Part shown: one piece after another, positions 1-8,064 of the stretch
Layout of the letters: each line of letters begins with the position of its first letter
How positions within the stretch are numbered: the stretch's first letter is position 1
Assembly: GCF_009758175.1 (NCBI RefSeq)
Contig: NZ_WRPM01000071.1
Coordinates: forward strand, 56,012 to 120,011
Length of the DNA: 64,000 nucleotides
Source of the DNA: Nesterenkonia alkaliphila
GTDB lineage: Bacteria; Actinomycetota; Actinomycetes; Actinomycetales; Micrococcaceae
Reading direction: 5' to 3'
Made by a program: the position numbers and the translations under genes
Notes under the pieces: generated by a model
The model's database searches: none
What the model was told of the DNA's origin: nothing
What the model saw: the letters and a program-made list of their open reading frames with translations, nothing else

Positions 1-1
1 G

Positions 2-814
2 TCCGGCGGGCAGACCGAGAAGCAGATCCAGCTCATCCAGGACTTCCAACCCCGGGTCATCCTCTGCACCCCCACCTACCTTCTGGCCCTGGCCGATGCC
101 TTCCGCCACCGGGGCCTGGACCCCCGGGAGTCCTCCCTGGAGGTGGGGGTCTTCGGTGCCGAGCCCTGGACTGAGGAGATGCGGCACGAGATCGAGAAGG
201 CCTTCAACATCACCGCCTGCGATATCTACGGGCTCTCCGAGGTGATGGGGCCAGGAGTGGCCGGTGAGTCCGTGCAGCGCAAGGACGGCTCCACCATCTG
301 GGAGGACCATTTCCGCCCAGAGATCATCGACCCGCTCACCGAGCAGGTGCTGCCGATGGGTCAGCACGGCGAGCTGGTCTTTACCACCCTCACCAAGGAA
401 GCACTGCCGATCATCCGGTACCGCACCCATGACCTGACCCGGCTGCTCCCCGGCACCGACCGTCCCGGGCACCGCCGGATGGGCCGCATCACCGGGCGCA
501 GCGATGACATGATCATCCTGCGCGGGGTCAACCTCTTCCCCACACAGATCGAGGAGATCGCCCTGAGCATCCAGGGCCTCTCCCCTCATTTCCAGCTGGA
601 GCTGACCCGACCCAAGCATATGGACCAGATGACGGTGCACATTGAGCGCCGCCCGGAGACCACGCCTGAGGCCGCCCAGGCCGCAGGCGCCGAACTGGCC
701 AAACAGATCAAGGTCAAGATCGGCTCCAGCTGCCAAGTGGTGGTCGCCGAGCCGGAGACCCTGGCCCGCTCCTCAGGAAAACTGCGCCGAATCTATGACA
801 AACGCCCCCGTTGA
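2..814 (+). CDS. paaK: phenylacetate-CoA ligase, 5' end outside window
   Basis: Activates phenylacetate to phenylacetyl-CoA with ATP and CoA, the first step of the aerobic paa pathway. The open frame runs in from the left edge, so only about 270 C-terminal residues are seen of a family near 430. Visible features are the adenylate-forming core (GAEPWTEEMR; IYGLSEVMGPG), the hinge region (MGRITGRSDDMIILRGVN) and a C-terminal domain ending SSGKLRRIYDKRPR, which holds the conserved C-terminal lysine region. The stop is TGA at 812-814. A TetR regulator follows 36 bases later on the same strand, then paaABCDE, so the ligase belongs to the paa locus. I am sure of the family; the true start cannot be given. 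Confidence 0.95.
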   Translation, partial: SGGQTEKQIQLIQDFQPRVILCTPTYLLALADAFRHRGLDPRESSLEVGVFGAEPWTEEMRHEIEKAFNITACDIYGLSEVMGPGVAGESVQRKDGSTIWEDHFRPEIIDPLTEQVLPMGQHGELVFTTLTKEALPIIRYRTHDLTRLLPGTDRPGHRRMGRITGRSDDMIILRGVNLFPTQIEEIALSIQGLSPHFQLELTRPKHMDQMTVHIERRPETTPEAAQAAGAELAKQIKVKIGSSCQVVVAEPETLARSSGKLRRIYDKRPR

Positions 815-850
815 GCCCGCGCCGCTGAGACTGCCGAACGGTACCCTGGG

Positions 851-1495
851 ATGATGCCTCCCACCACCGATCTCAGCTCCGCAGAGTCCGACCGTCAGGC
901 CCGGCGGGGACGCCCCGGCTATGACCGGGACTCCCTGGTCAGAGTCTGCGTAGAAGTGTTCAACCGACACGGTTATGAGGCGACCTCCATGGGCACTCTT
1001 GCCCAGGAGCTGGGCATCTCCAAATCCGCGATCTATCATCATGTGAAGTCCAAGGAGGAGATCCTTGAGGCTGCGCTGAGCCACTCACTCTCGGAGCTCG
1101 AGCGGGTGGTCACCGAGGCCGAGGCCCTGGATGTGCCCGCGGTGGTCGAACTGGAGACTATCCTGCGCGAATCGGTCAATGTGCTCACCCGCTCCCTGCC
1201 CTACGTCACCCTGCTGCTGCGGCTGCGCGGTAACTCCGATCTGGAGACCGCTGCCCTACGGCGCCGCCGAGAGATTACCCTGCGCATCGCGGAGCTGATC
1301 CGCCAGGCTCAGCAGGACGGTGATCTGCGCAGCGATATCAACGCCCGCACCGCCTCCCGGCTGGCCATGGGCATGGTCAACTCCATCGTGGACTGGTACC
1401 GCCCGGAACGGGCAGACTCCTCAGCTCCGGTGGCCCAGTCAGTAGTCACCCTGCTGCTGGAGGGCCTGCGCGCTCCGGAGCGGGAACCCCACTAA
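851..1495 (+). CDS. paaR: TetR-family repressor, probable PaaR
   Basis: A 214-residue TetR-type regulator. The N-terminal DNA-binding domain lies near residues 25-70, with the helix-turn-helix around [20 protein letters not shown]; the rest is an all-helical ligand domain. It sits between paaK and paaA, where PaaR repressors released by phenylacetyl-CoA are found in other Gram-positive bacteria. A palindrome typical of TetR operators lies just downstream, before paaA (1525-1544), and close relatives occur at three more promoters in the window. Two ATGs lie in tandem (851 and 854) with no strong ribosome binding site, so the exact start is open. Assigning all these sites to this protein is inference from location and motif similarity. 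Confidence 0.85.
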   Translation: MMPPTTDLSSAESDRQARRGRPGYDRDSLVRVCVEVFNRHGYEATSMGTLAQELGISKSAIYHHVKSKEEILEAALSHSLSELERVVTEAEALDVPAVVELETILRESVNVLTRSLPYVTLLLRLRGNSDLETAALRRRREITLRIAELIRQAQQDGDLRSDINARTASRLAMGMVNSIVDWYRPERADSSAPVAQSVVTLLLEGLRAPEREPH

Positions 1496-1499
1496 GTGT

Positions 1500-1515
1500 T
1501 GTGCCTCACATCACT
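1500..1515. promoter_or_regulatory. degenerate CRP/GlxR-like site before paaA
   Basis: TGTGC-N6-TCACT matches the TGTGA-N6-TCACA consensus of CRP/GlxR regulators in 8 of 10 informative positions. It lies 9 bases upstream of the TetR operator at 1525-1544. It is the weakest of the CRP-like sites listed and is supported mainly by the same pairing at three other promoters. Confidence 0.35.
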
Positions 1516-1524
1516 CCTGGTATA

Positions 1525-1544
1525 TACTGAACGAACGGTCAGTA
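1525..1544. promoter_or_regulatory. TetR/PaaR operator before paaABCDE
   Basis: The 20-mer TACTGAACGAACGGTCAGTA is an imperfect palindrome (16 of 20 positions symmetric). It lies 15 bases before the paaA start and just before the Shine-Dalgarno sequence CAGGAGG (1549-1555). The position would block RNA polymerase. Three related 20-mers occur at 10256, 30121 and 35116. Confidence 0.7.
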
Positions 1545-1559
1545 ATTCAGGAGGTCACC

Positions 1560-2600
1560 ATGTCCGCACAATCCCCACAGCTGCACCCCGTCGAGGCCAC
1601 GGCCACCACCGAGCAGATCTCTGAGGACGCCCGCCGGGCCGCCGAAGAAGCCCGCGTGGGCTGGGAGCGCTTCGAGCAGCTCATCGCCGAGGACAAGCGC
1701 GTGGAGCCCCGGGACTGGATGCCCAATAACTACCGCAAGACTCTGGTCCGCCAGGTCTCCCAGCACGCCCACTCCGAGATCATCGGCATGCAGCCGGAGG
1801 GCAACTGGATCACCCGGGCACCCTCGCTGAAACGCAAGGCCGTGCTGATGGCCAAAGTGCAGGACGAGGCCGGCCACGGACTCTACCTCTACTCCGCCGC
1901 CGAGACACTGGGCACCCCACGGGACGAGCTCTACGAGCAGCTCTACACTGGCAAGGCCAAGTACTCCTCGATCTTCAACTACCCCGCCCGCACCTGGGCC
2001 GATATCGGGGCCATCGGCTGGCTGGTGGACGGAGCGGCGATCACCAACCAGGTGCCGCTGTGCCGGGCCAGCTACGGCCCCTACGGCCGGGCCATGGTCC
2101 GCATCTGCAAGGAGGAGTCCTTCCACCAGCGCCAGGGCTGGGAGATCCTCTACACGCTCTCGCATGGAACTCAAGCCCAGAAGCAGATGGCCCAGGATGC
2201 TGTGGACCGGTTCTACGGCCCGGCCCTGCAGATGTTCGGTCCGCCAGATGACGAGTCGCCCAACTCCAAGCAGTCCATGGCCTGGAATATCAAGCGGTTC
2301 TCCAATGATGATCTTCGCCAGCGGTTCGTGGACATGATCGTCCCTCAGGCAGAGGCCCTGGGGCTCACCCTGCCCGACCCCGAGCTGAAGTGGAACGATG
2401 AGCGCGGTCACTACGACTACGGCGATCTGGACTGGGATGAGTTCTTCAGTGTGGTCAAGGGCAACGGCCCGCTGAACCACCAGCGGCTGGCCCACTACCG
2501 CGCCGCCCGCGATGAGGGTGCCTGGGTTCGCGAGGCCGCAGCCGCCTATGCCGCCAAGCAGCAGCAGGCAGCCCACGACGCCGCCCTGCTCACCGCCTGA
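1560..2600 (+). CDS. paaA: 1,2-phenylacetyl-CoA epoxidase, catalytic subunit A
   Basis: Catalytic di-iron subunit of the multicomponent PaaABC(D)E epoxidase, which turns phenylacetyl-CoA into its ring 1,2-epoxide using O2 and NADPH. The protein has 346 residues, slightly long because of an Ala/Gln-rich C-terminus. Di-iron ligand motifs are visible as E103-x-x-H106 (QDEAGHG) and E186-x-x-H189 (KEESFHQ). The ATG at 1560 follows CAGGAGG at 1549-1555 with good spacing. It is the first gene of a tightly packed operon through paaG and sits directly behind a TetR operator and a possible CRP site. Assignment is secure. Confidence 0.97.
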   Translation: MSAQSPQLHPVEATATTEQISEDARRAAEEARVGWERFEQLIAEDKRVEPRDWMPNNYRKTLVRQVSQHAHSEIIGMQPEGNWITRAPSLKRKAVLMAKVQDEAGHGLYLYSAAETLGTPRDELYEQLYTGKAKYSSIFNYPARTWADIGAIGWLVDGAAITNQVPLCRASYGPYGRAMVRICKEESFHQRQGWEILYTLSHGTQAQKQMAQDAVDRFYGPALQMFGPPDDESPNSKQSMAWNIKRFSNDDLRQRFVDMIVPQAEALGLTLPDPELKWNDERGHYDYGDLDWDEFFSVVKGNGPLNHQRLAHYRAARDEGAWVREAAAAYAAKQQQAAHDAALLTA

Positions 2601-2661
2601 GCCCTCACCCCACCCCGCACACACTCTCCCTTCCGCACACGCACGAAAGGCCTCCGAAGGC

Positions 2662-3012
2662 ATGACTGAGACCGCACAGCAGACAGAGCAGATCCCGGCG
2701 GGCGGCGTGATCGCCGCCGATCCCGCTGAGCGCAGCCTATGGCCGCTCTGGGAGGTCTTTGTCCGCTCTTCACGCGGGCTCTCCCATGTGCATGCTGGCT
2801 CCCTGCATGCCCCGGACGCCTCGATGGCCTTGCGCAATGCCCGCGACCTCTACACCCGGCGTAATGAGGGGACCTCCATCTGGGTGGTCCCGGCAGCCGA
2901 GATCGCAGCCTCCGACCCCGACTCCAAGGGCGGCTACTTCGAGTCTGCCCAGGGCAAGGCCTACCGGCATGCCACCTACTACACCCAGTCCGAGGGGGTG
3001 CCGCACCTATGA
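2662..3012 (+). CDS. paaB: 1,2-phenylacetyl-CoA epoxidase subunit B
   Basis: Small structural subunit (116 residues) of the phenylacetyl-CoA epoxidase, needed to assemble the PaaAC complex. The family signature is seen in WPLWEVFVRSSRGLSHVHAG, then ALRNARDLYTRRNEG and a C-terminal stretch rich in Tyr. The frame is open further upstream, but the ATG at 2662 gives the normal family length of about 100-115 residues and starts at MTETAQQ. The ribosome binding site is modest (GAAAGG at 2645-2650). The stop overlaps the paaC start as ATGA, which suggests translational coupling. Confidence 0.95.
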   Translation: MTETAQQTEQIPAGGVIAADPAERSLWPLWEVFVRSSRGLSHVHAGSLHAPDASMALRNARDLYTRRNEGTSIWVVPAAEIAASDPDSKGGYFESAQGKAYRHATYYTQSEGVPHL

Positions 3013-3845
3013 GCAGCTTCACCACGCAGGACTCCGCCACTCGGATCTCAGTGGGTGATGCCATCACGCCTGAGGACCTGAGCTCCTCCGGCGCCGCCGC
3101 GGATGAGAAGACCGCCCGCTATGCGCTGATTCTGGGTGATGACTCGCTCATCCTGGCCCAGCGGCTGGGCCACTGGATCTCCCGGGCCCCGGAGCTGGAG
3201 GAGGATATCGCCCTGGGCAATATTGCCCTGGACCTGCTGGGCCATGCCCGGTTCTTCCTCACCTATGCCGGTACCGCCTGGGGTAAAACTGAGGATGATC
3301 TCGCCTATTTCCGTGATGAGGAGGAGTTCCGCTCCGCACGTCTGGTGGAGCAGGAGAACGGGGACTTCGCCAAGACCATCGCCCGGCAGCTGATCTTCAG
3401 CTTCTACTCCCATGAGCTCTACTCCCGGCTGGTGGACTCCGCCGATGAGACCCTTGCCGCAGTGGCGGAGAAGGCACTCAAAGAGGTCGCCTACCACCAG
3501 GACCACGCAGCCCAGTGGCTGCTGCGCCTGGCCGGCGGCACTGAGGAGTCCCAGCGGCGCATGCAGGCCGGGCTGGAGTCCGTCTGGGCATATGTACAGG
3601 AGCTGTTCTACGATGCCGAGCCCACCGCCGAACTGGCCGAGGCCGGGATCGCCGTGCTGCCTTCTTCCCTGCGGGAATCGGTGATGGAGCGGCTGACCGG
3701 GATCATCGAGCAGGCCGGACTGCGGGTCCCGGAGATCAAGGGCGCCTTCGGGGCCGACCGCTCCGGTCGGTTCTCCGAACAGCGCGGGTTCATCCTGGCC
3801 GAGATGCAGGTGCTGGCCCGGCAGCATCCAGGGGCCAGCTGGTGA
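3009..3845 (+). CDS. paaC: 1,2-phenylacetyl-CoA epoxidase subunit C
   Basis: Structural ferritin-like partner of PaaA (278 residues). PaaC resembles PaaA but is known not to carry a functional di-iron site. Family features include LILAQRLGHWISRAPELEED, DLLGHARFFL and KEVAYHQDHAAQWLLRL. The start overlaps the paaB stop (ATGA, 3009-3012), so coupling is likely. The next gene, paaD, begins just after its stop. Confidence 0.95.
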   Translation: MSSFTTQDSATRISVGDAITPEDLSSSGAAADEKTARYALILGDDSLILAQRLGHWISRAPELEEDIALGNIALDLLGHARFFLTYAGTAWGKTEDDLAYFRDEEEFRSARLVEQENGDFAKTIARQLIFSFYSHELYSRLVDSADETLAAVAEKALKEVAYHQDHAAQWLLRLAGGTEESQRRMQAGLESVWAYVQELFYDAEPTAELAEAGIAVLPSSLRESVMERLTGIIEQAGLRVPEIKGAFGADRSGRFSEQRGFILAEMQVLARQHPGASW

Positions 3846-3856
3846 GGACCGCTGTC

Positions 3857-4396
3857 ATGACCACTGCTGAGGACCTTCAGCTCTCCCCGGAGGGAGTCCG
3901 CCCCCAGGATCCGCGCGATGCCGCGGTCTGGGATCTGGCGGCCGAAGTCAACGACCCGGAGATCCCGGTGCTCTCCATTGCCGATCTGGGCATCCTGCGG
4001 GCTGCTGCGGCAACTGAGGAGGGGGGCGGCGTCGTACTCATCACCCCCACCTACTCCGGCTGTCCGGCGATGGAGACCATCACCGCCGATGTTCGTGCTG
4101 CCCTGCAGCGCGGCGGCTACGACCCGGTGCAGGTTCACACCGTGCTGAAGCCGGCCTGGACCACCGACTGGATGACTGATGAGGGCAAGGCCAAACTGCG
4201 CGAGTACGGGATCACCCCACCCACTGGGGCCGCCCCGGTGCGCAACGGTCCGATCTCGGTGGGGCTGAGCGTGAAATGCCCGCGCTGTGACTCCCTGGAC
4301 ACCCGTGAGCTGGCCCGGTTCGGCTCCACCGCTTGCAAGGCGCTGTATCAGTGCCGAGCCTGCCTGGAACCCTTCGACTACTTCAAGGTGCTGTGA
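3857..4396 (+). CDS. paaD: PaaD, maturation factor of the epoxidase
   Basis: PaaD belongs to the MIP18/DUF59 group and is thought to help mature the Fe-S or di-iron centres of the epoxidase. The N-terminal domain is seen as WDLAAEVNDPEIPVLSIADLGILR and PTYSGCPAMETI. The C-terminus holds a four-cysteine zinc- or Fe-S-type motif (KCPRCDS, then a later TACK and CRAC). The start is chosen at ATG 3857 because GAGG lies 9 bases upstream. A GTG at 3842, overlapping the paaC stop, is the alternative and adds 5 residues. The protein has 179 residues. The stop overlaps the paaE start (TGATG). Confidence 0.93.
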   Translation: MTTAEDLQLSPEGVRPQDPRDAAVWDLAAEVNDPEIPVLSIADLGILRAAAATEEGGGVVLITPTYSGCPAMETITADVRAALQRGGYDPVQVHTVLKPAWTTDWMTDEGKAKLREYGITPPTGAAPVRNGPISVGLSVKCPRCDSLDTRELARFGSTACKALYQCRACLEPFDYFKVL

Positions 4397-5574
4397 TGAC
4401 TGTTCAGACCCCTGCCCCGGAAACGGCCACTGCTGCACGCCGCCGCGCGACCTTCAATACACTGCGAGTCAAGGATGTCCGCCGGCTGACGGCCGATTCA
4501 GTGGAGGTCACCTTTGAGGTGCCCCCGGAGCTGCAGGCTGATTTCGACTATGCCCCGGGCCAGTATGTGGCCCTGCGAGCAGAGATCGACGGCAGGCAGC
4601 TGCGCCGCTCCTACTCCATCTGCACCGAACCCGTTCCCGGTGAGATCCGGGTGGCGATCAAACGCGATATCGGCGGAGTGTTCTCCACCTGGGCCAATGA
4701 GGAACTGACTCCCGGGGCCAGCCTCGAGGTGATGAACCCCTCCGGGGCGTTCGTCTCCAAGACGGCGATCACCTCGATGAACCGCCCCGAGGAGCTGGCC
4801 GAGGAGGCGGTGGCACGCCGCGCTGACGCCCGGCTGGTGGCCTTCGCTGCGGGCTCCGGGATCACCCCGATCATGGCGATCGCCCGCTCAGTGCTGCGCT
4901 CCTCCCCGGAGGCCACCTTTGAGCTGGTCTACGCCAACCGTTCGGCCTCTGATGTGATGTTCGCTGAGGAGATCGGGGACCTCAAAGACCGCTACCCGGC
5001 CCGGTTCGCAGTGCATCATGTACTCAGCCGGGAGCAGCGGCTGAACCCGCTGCTGACCGGTCGGATCGACGCGGAGAAGCTCACTGCCCTGCTGGACCAT
5101 GTGTTGAGGCCCGAGGACACCGATGAGTGGTTCCTCTGCGGGCCCTTTGAACTGGTGCAGCTGCTGCGCGATGAACTGGCCTCCCGCGGTGTGGCCGAGG
5201 AGAAGGTGCGCTTTGAACTGTTCAGCACCGGGCGCCCGGACCGCCCCGCCGGCCAGCAGGGCCGCAGGGTGCAGGCTGATCCTGGCGGTAAGACCGTGGA
5301 GATCGAATTCACCCTGGATGGTCTGACCGGTCAGGTGGCCTCTCCTGCTGCCTCGGGTGAGACCGTGCTCAACGCCGCCCTGCGCTCCCGCTCGGATGTG
5401 CCCTTCGCCTGTGCCGGCGGGGTCTGCGGCACCTGCCGGGCCAAAGTGGTCTCGGGGGGCTTCGAGATGGATGAGAACTACGCGCTGGAGAAGGACGAGC
5501 TGGAGCGCGGCTATGTGCTCACCTGCCAGACCCGACCCACCGGCGAGAAGCTCGTAGTCGACTACGACGCCTGA
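4396..5574 (+). CDS. paaE: 1,2-phenylacetyl-CoA epoxidase reductase subunit E
   Basis: Passes electrons from NADPH through FAD and a plant-type [2Fe-2S] cluster to PaaA. The 392-residue protein shows the FAD-binding motif RRSYSICT, then a nucleotide-binding domain with AAGSGITPIMAI, then a ferredoxin domain with CAGGVCGTC and a later TCQT that supply the cluster cysteines. The ATG at 4396 overlaps the paaD stop; the frame is open upstream, but that start matches family length and operon packing. It is followed after 20 bases by paaG. Confidence 0.96.
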   Translation: MTVQTPAPETATAARRRATFNTLRVKDVRRLTADSVEVTFEVPPELQADFDYAPGQYVALRAEIDGRQLRRSYSICTEPVPGEIRVAIKRDIGGVFSTWANEELTPGASLEVMNPSGAFVSKTAITSMNRPEELAEEAVARRADARLVAFAAGSGITPIMAIARSVLRSSPEATFELVYANRSASDVMFAEEIGDLKDRYPARFAVHHVLSREQRLNPLLTGRIDAEKLTALLDHVLRPEDTDEWFLCGPFELVQLLRDELASRGVAEEKVRFELFSTGRPDRPAGQQGRRVQADPGGKTVEIEFTLDGLTGQVASPAASGETVLNAALRSRSDVPFACAGGVCGTCRAKVVSGGFEMDENYALEKDELERGYVLTCQTRPTGEKLVVDYDA

Positions 5575-5594
5575 CCATTGAGACGGAGCAGCTG

Positions 5595-6365
5595 ATGATA
5601 GACCTGACTATCGATAACGGACTGGCAGAGGTGGTGCTGAACGCACCCAAGAAGCTGAACTCGCTGGATGAGGCGGCCCTGGCGCAGCTGGAGGGCGCCT
5701 ACCGGGAGGCCGAGGCGGCCGGGGTCCGGGCTCTGCTGCTGCGCGGTGAGGGCCGCGGCTTCTGCGCCGGGCGGGATATCTCCGGGGTCACCCCGGCCGA
5801 GGACGATGTGCTGGGCTACCTGGGCGATAAGGTCACCCCGCTGCTGCGCCGGATGGCGCAGTTCCCGGCGCCCACCTTCGCCGCTGTTCAGGGCGCCTGC
5901 CTGGGCGTAGGCCTGGGGCTGGCCATCGCCACGGATGTGGTCTACGTTGCCGAGGACGCCAAGATCGGCTCCCCGTTCGCCTCGCTTGGCGCAACCCTGG
6001 ACTCCGGTGGCCATGCCCTGTTCGTCGAGCGTCTGGGCGCCCACCGCACCCTGGACCTGATCTACACCGCAGAGCTGATCTCCGGGGCCGAGGCCGTGGC
6101 TGCCGGACTTTTCTCCCGGGCCGTGCCCGCGGCAGAGCTGGTGGAGTTCACCCGAGGGAAGGCGCAGAAAGCAGCCGCCGGGGCCACGCTTGCGTTCCGC
6201 GAGTCGAAGAAGCTGGTAGCCCAGATCCGAGATGAACGGATCGGCCTCTGGGAGTCCCTGGACGCGGAGAACCGCGCCCAGGCCGCGCTCTGCGCCTCAG
6301 AGGACTACGCGGAGGGCTTCGCCGCCTTCCAGGCCAAGCGAACCCCCAGCTTCCACGGCCGGTAG
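5595..6365 (+). CDS. paaG: ring 1,2-epoxyphenylacetyl-CoA isomerase
   Basis: Crotonase-fold protein of 256 residues. It lacks both glutamates of enoyl-CoA hydratases: the usual GGGxELA is GVGLGLA and the usual GQPE is GSPF. It keeps an aspartate at residue 136 in LGATLDSGG, matching the catalytic Asp136 of PaaG. I therefore call it the isomerase that turns the epoxide into the oxepin-CoA, not the hydratase PaaF, which is encoded at 15285-16068. The start ATG 5595 is preceded by GACGGAG. It ends the paaABCDEG operon. Confidence 0.88.
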   Translation: MIDLTIDNGLAEVVLNAPKKLNSLDEAALAQLEGAYREAEAAGVRALLLRGEGRGFCAGRDISGVTPAEDDVLGYLGDKVTPLLRRMAQFPAPTFAAVQGACLGVGLGLAIATDVVYVAEDAKIGSPFASLGATLDSGGHALFVERLGAHRTLDLIYTAELISGAEAVAAGLFSRAVPAAELVEFTRGKAQKAAAGATLAFRESKKLVAQIRDERIGLWESLDAENRAQAALCASEDYAEGFAAFQAKRTPSFHGR

Positions 6366-6388
6366 CTGCAGCTGTCCCAGGAACGGAG

Positions 6389-6955
6389 TCAGCCGCTGAT
6401 GCGGGGCATCAGGACCCCGGCGGTGGTCTCCTGGCCGTCCTCATCATCGTCCTGATCCGGCTCCCCGGGGCGCAGATGGATGGCGCGGATAGTTCCATCA
6501 GGCAGGTTCAGCAGCTGCTCCGCACGGATGAAGAGCTCCTGCCAAATCTGCAGCTCCTCCTCGGTCTCAGCCCCAGGCAGCGAGACGAAGGGAGCACGCC
6601 CGTCATCCAGCAGCCGCTGAGCATTGCGGAAGATGTGCAGGCCGAAGTCCACCAGGCCTGCGGAGATGCCTGCACCGTGGCACAACACCTTGTCCTGGGC
6701 GCGGGTCAACCGCTGCGGGCTGATGAAGCTGCTCGGCGGCTCAGAGAGGTGCTGGTCCACGAGCAGAGCCCAGTCACGGGAAACCGTCCTCCCGCCCTGC
6801 TGGTCTGGCAGGGCCGCGAGGCGAACACTGAACTCCTGGTGCAGTGCCGCTAAGAACTCCAGGGCACCGGGGGTGAAGAGTTCATCCTGGCGCGGAACCT
6901 CCGGGCCGGAGAGCGAAATGAACTGCTGGCTGGTCTCGGGGCTGGTGATAGTCAT
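6389..6955 (-). CDS. malate synthase-derived mini-protein, probable remnant
   Basis: An uninterrupted frame of 188 residues that is clearly built from pieces of malate synthase (normally about 530 residues). The N-terminus resembles the family start (ELFTPGALEFLAALHQEFSVR). After a degenerate middle comes SAGLVDFGLHIFRNAQRLLDDGRAPFVSLP, then LWQELF-like and NLPDGTIRA, matching the family's DFGLYFFHNA, PYFYLPK and GTIRAT segments. The acetyl-CoA and Mg-binding parts and the catalytic C-terminal domain are absent. The tail is acidic. The ATG at 6955 has a strong Shine-Dalgarno (AAAGGAG), so translation seems possible. Either it is a decayed gene still in frame or a repurposed small protein. It lies convergent to paaG. 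Confidence 0.6.
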   Translation of the reverse strand: MTITSPETSQQFISLSGPEVPRQDELFTPGALEFLAALHQEFSVRLAALPDQQGGRTVSRDWALLVDQHLSEPPSSFISPQRLTRAQDKVLCHGAGISAGLVDFGLHIFRNAQRLLDDGRAPFVSLPGAETEEELQIWQELFIRAEQLLNLPDGTIRAIHLRPGEPDQDDDEDGQETTAGVLMPRISG

Positions 6956-7099
6956 GGCGAATCTCCTTTGATTCCGGTGTGACTCTTGGGCTGTCATCGT
7001 TGACATACCCAAGTCTTCGCCACTGGCAACCCCACTTCCAGCGCTTTGGCGGAGAAGTTCTGCAGTTCTTCGCAGTGCCGAAGAAACCCTGAAACTACG

Positions 7100-7145
7100 C
7101 TACTGGGCCCAGTCGGGGGTCTCCTTGGCCACCCGGGTCAGCACA
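7100..7145 (-). pseudogene. duplicated 3' tail of paaZ
   Basis: A 46-base stretch nearly identical (4 mismatches) to the last 15 codons and stop of paaZ at 8065-8110. Read on the minus strand it would encode VLTRVAKETPDWAQ and a stop, against VLTRVAKETPNWAE in paaZ. The two copies are direct repeats that bracket the DUF4143 gene. The rest of this intergenic region (6956-7170) shows nothing else I recognise. Confidence 0.75.
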
Positions 7146-7170
7146 CGACGCCGCAGCACGCGCGGCCCGT

Positions 7171-8016
7171 TCAGGGGGCAAGGTGACCAAGCGAGACCAC
7201 ATGCACTCCGTCTGGCCGGGTGTAACTGGCCTCGCCTCCGGTCAGGACAACTAGCGCTTGGAGCTGAGCTTGGCGCTGTTCCGAGACCTTACGACTGAGC
7301 TGCCGCAGATGATCGGCGGCTCGGTCGATGTGTTTCTGGCCCCCGAGCTTCACTTCACAAGCCACCCAGCGACCATCACGCAACTCTATGATGGCATCAA
7401 TTTCCAAGTTGGAGCTGTCCCGGTAGTGGAAGACACGTCCGCGATGAACGTCGGCATAGATGCGTAAATCTCGAATGGCTAAGGATTCAAAGAGAAACCC
7501 GAACGTCGTCAGTTCCTCCAGGAGCGCCTGAGGGGAAGTCTGCAAGGCCGCAGCGGCAAGTGAGGGATCAATGAAGTGCCACTTTGGATGCACTCGAAGT
7601 CGCACTTTGGACCGCAGATGCACCGACCAGGCTGGCTGCTCTTCCAGAACAAATACTCTCTCCAAGGCATCGAGATACTTCCGGGCTGATCTGTAGGAAA
7701 CTGACCCTCCCCCGTTGCCCGAAATCTCCGCCTCTGCTGCCAATCTGGCAATACTGACCTCAGTCGAGACATTCCGGGCCAAGGCTCGGATCAGTGCCTC
7801 CATCCGCAGCGGGTCGACACGAAGCTCTGCAGCCTCCAGGTCAGTCCGTGCAATGTCATCGAGATAACTCTCGAGGTAGTCGCTGGGATCTGCCACATCA
7901 TCATTGACCAACTCAGGCCAGCCGCCGCGAACAATGAGCTGAGCGTACTTCTCAACACTTGGTCCACCCAGCGCCCCCTGCATCTCTTTGCATAAATTAC
8001 GTTGCCTAGTTTGCAT
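7171..8016 (-). pseudogene. DUF4143 ATPase, C-terminal part only
   Basis: The 281-residue frame matches the C-terminal half of AAA_14/DUF4143 ATPases. A typical YAQLIVRGGWPELV segment follows an N-terminus that should hold the ATPase domain, but no Walker A or B motif is present. The C-terminus carries a nuclease-like pattern (LEIDAII then CEVKLGG) common in this family. Full-length members have about 400 residues, so this is a fragment. The first ATG lies inside a short repeat array (7987-8038), which may mark the original breakpoint or a promoter. The gene is bracketed by paaZ tail repeats. Its original role is unknown. Confidence 0.7.
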
Positions 8017-8038
8017 ACGATTTATTTCCTAGTTTGCA
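7987..8038. repeat. TTTGCA repeats with 23-base period
   Basis: TTTGCA occurs at 7987-7992, 8010-8015 and 8033-8038, exactly 23 bases apart. The last two are part of the identical 11-mer CCTAGTTTGCA (8005-8015, 8028-8038). The region is AT-rich compared with its surroundings and overlaps the apparent start of the DUF4143 fragment. It could be a phased binding-site array or a remnant of the element that carried the gene. Confidence 0.65.
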
Positions 8039-8064
8039 CGAGGGGTCCAGCCTGGCAGTCATGC

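Noticed and set aside
7171..8016. DUF4143 gene as an active defence or toxin system
   Set aside because: The ATPase domain is missing and no partner gene is present; it is a fragment.
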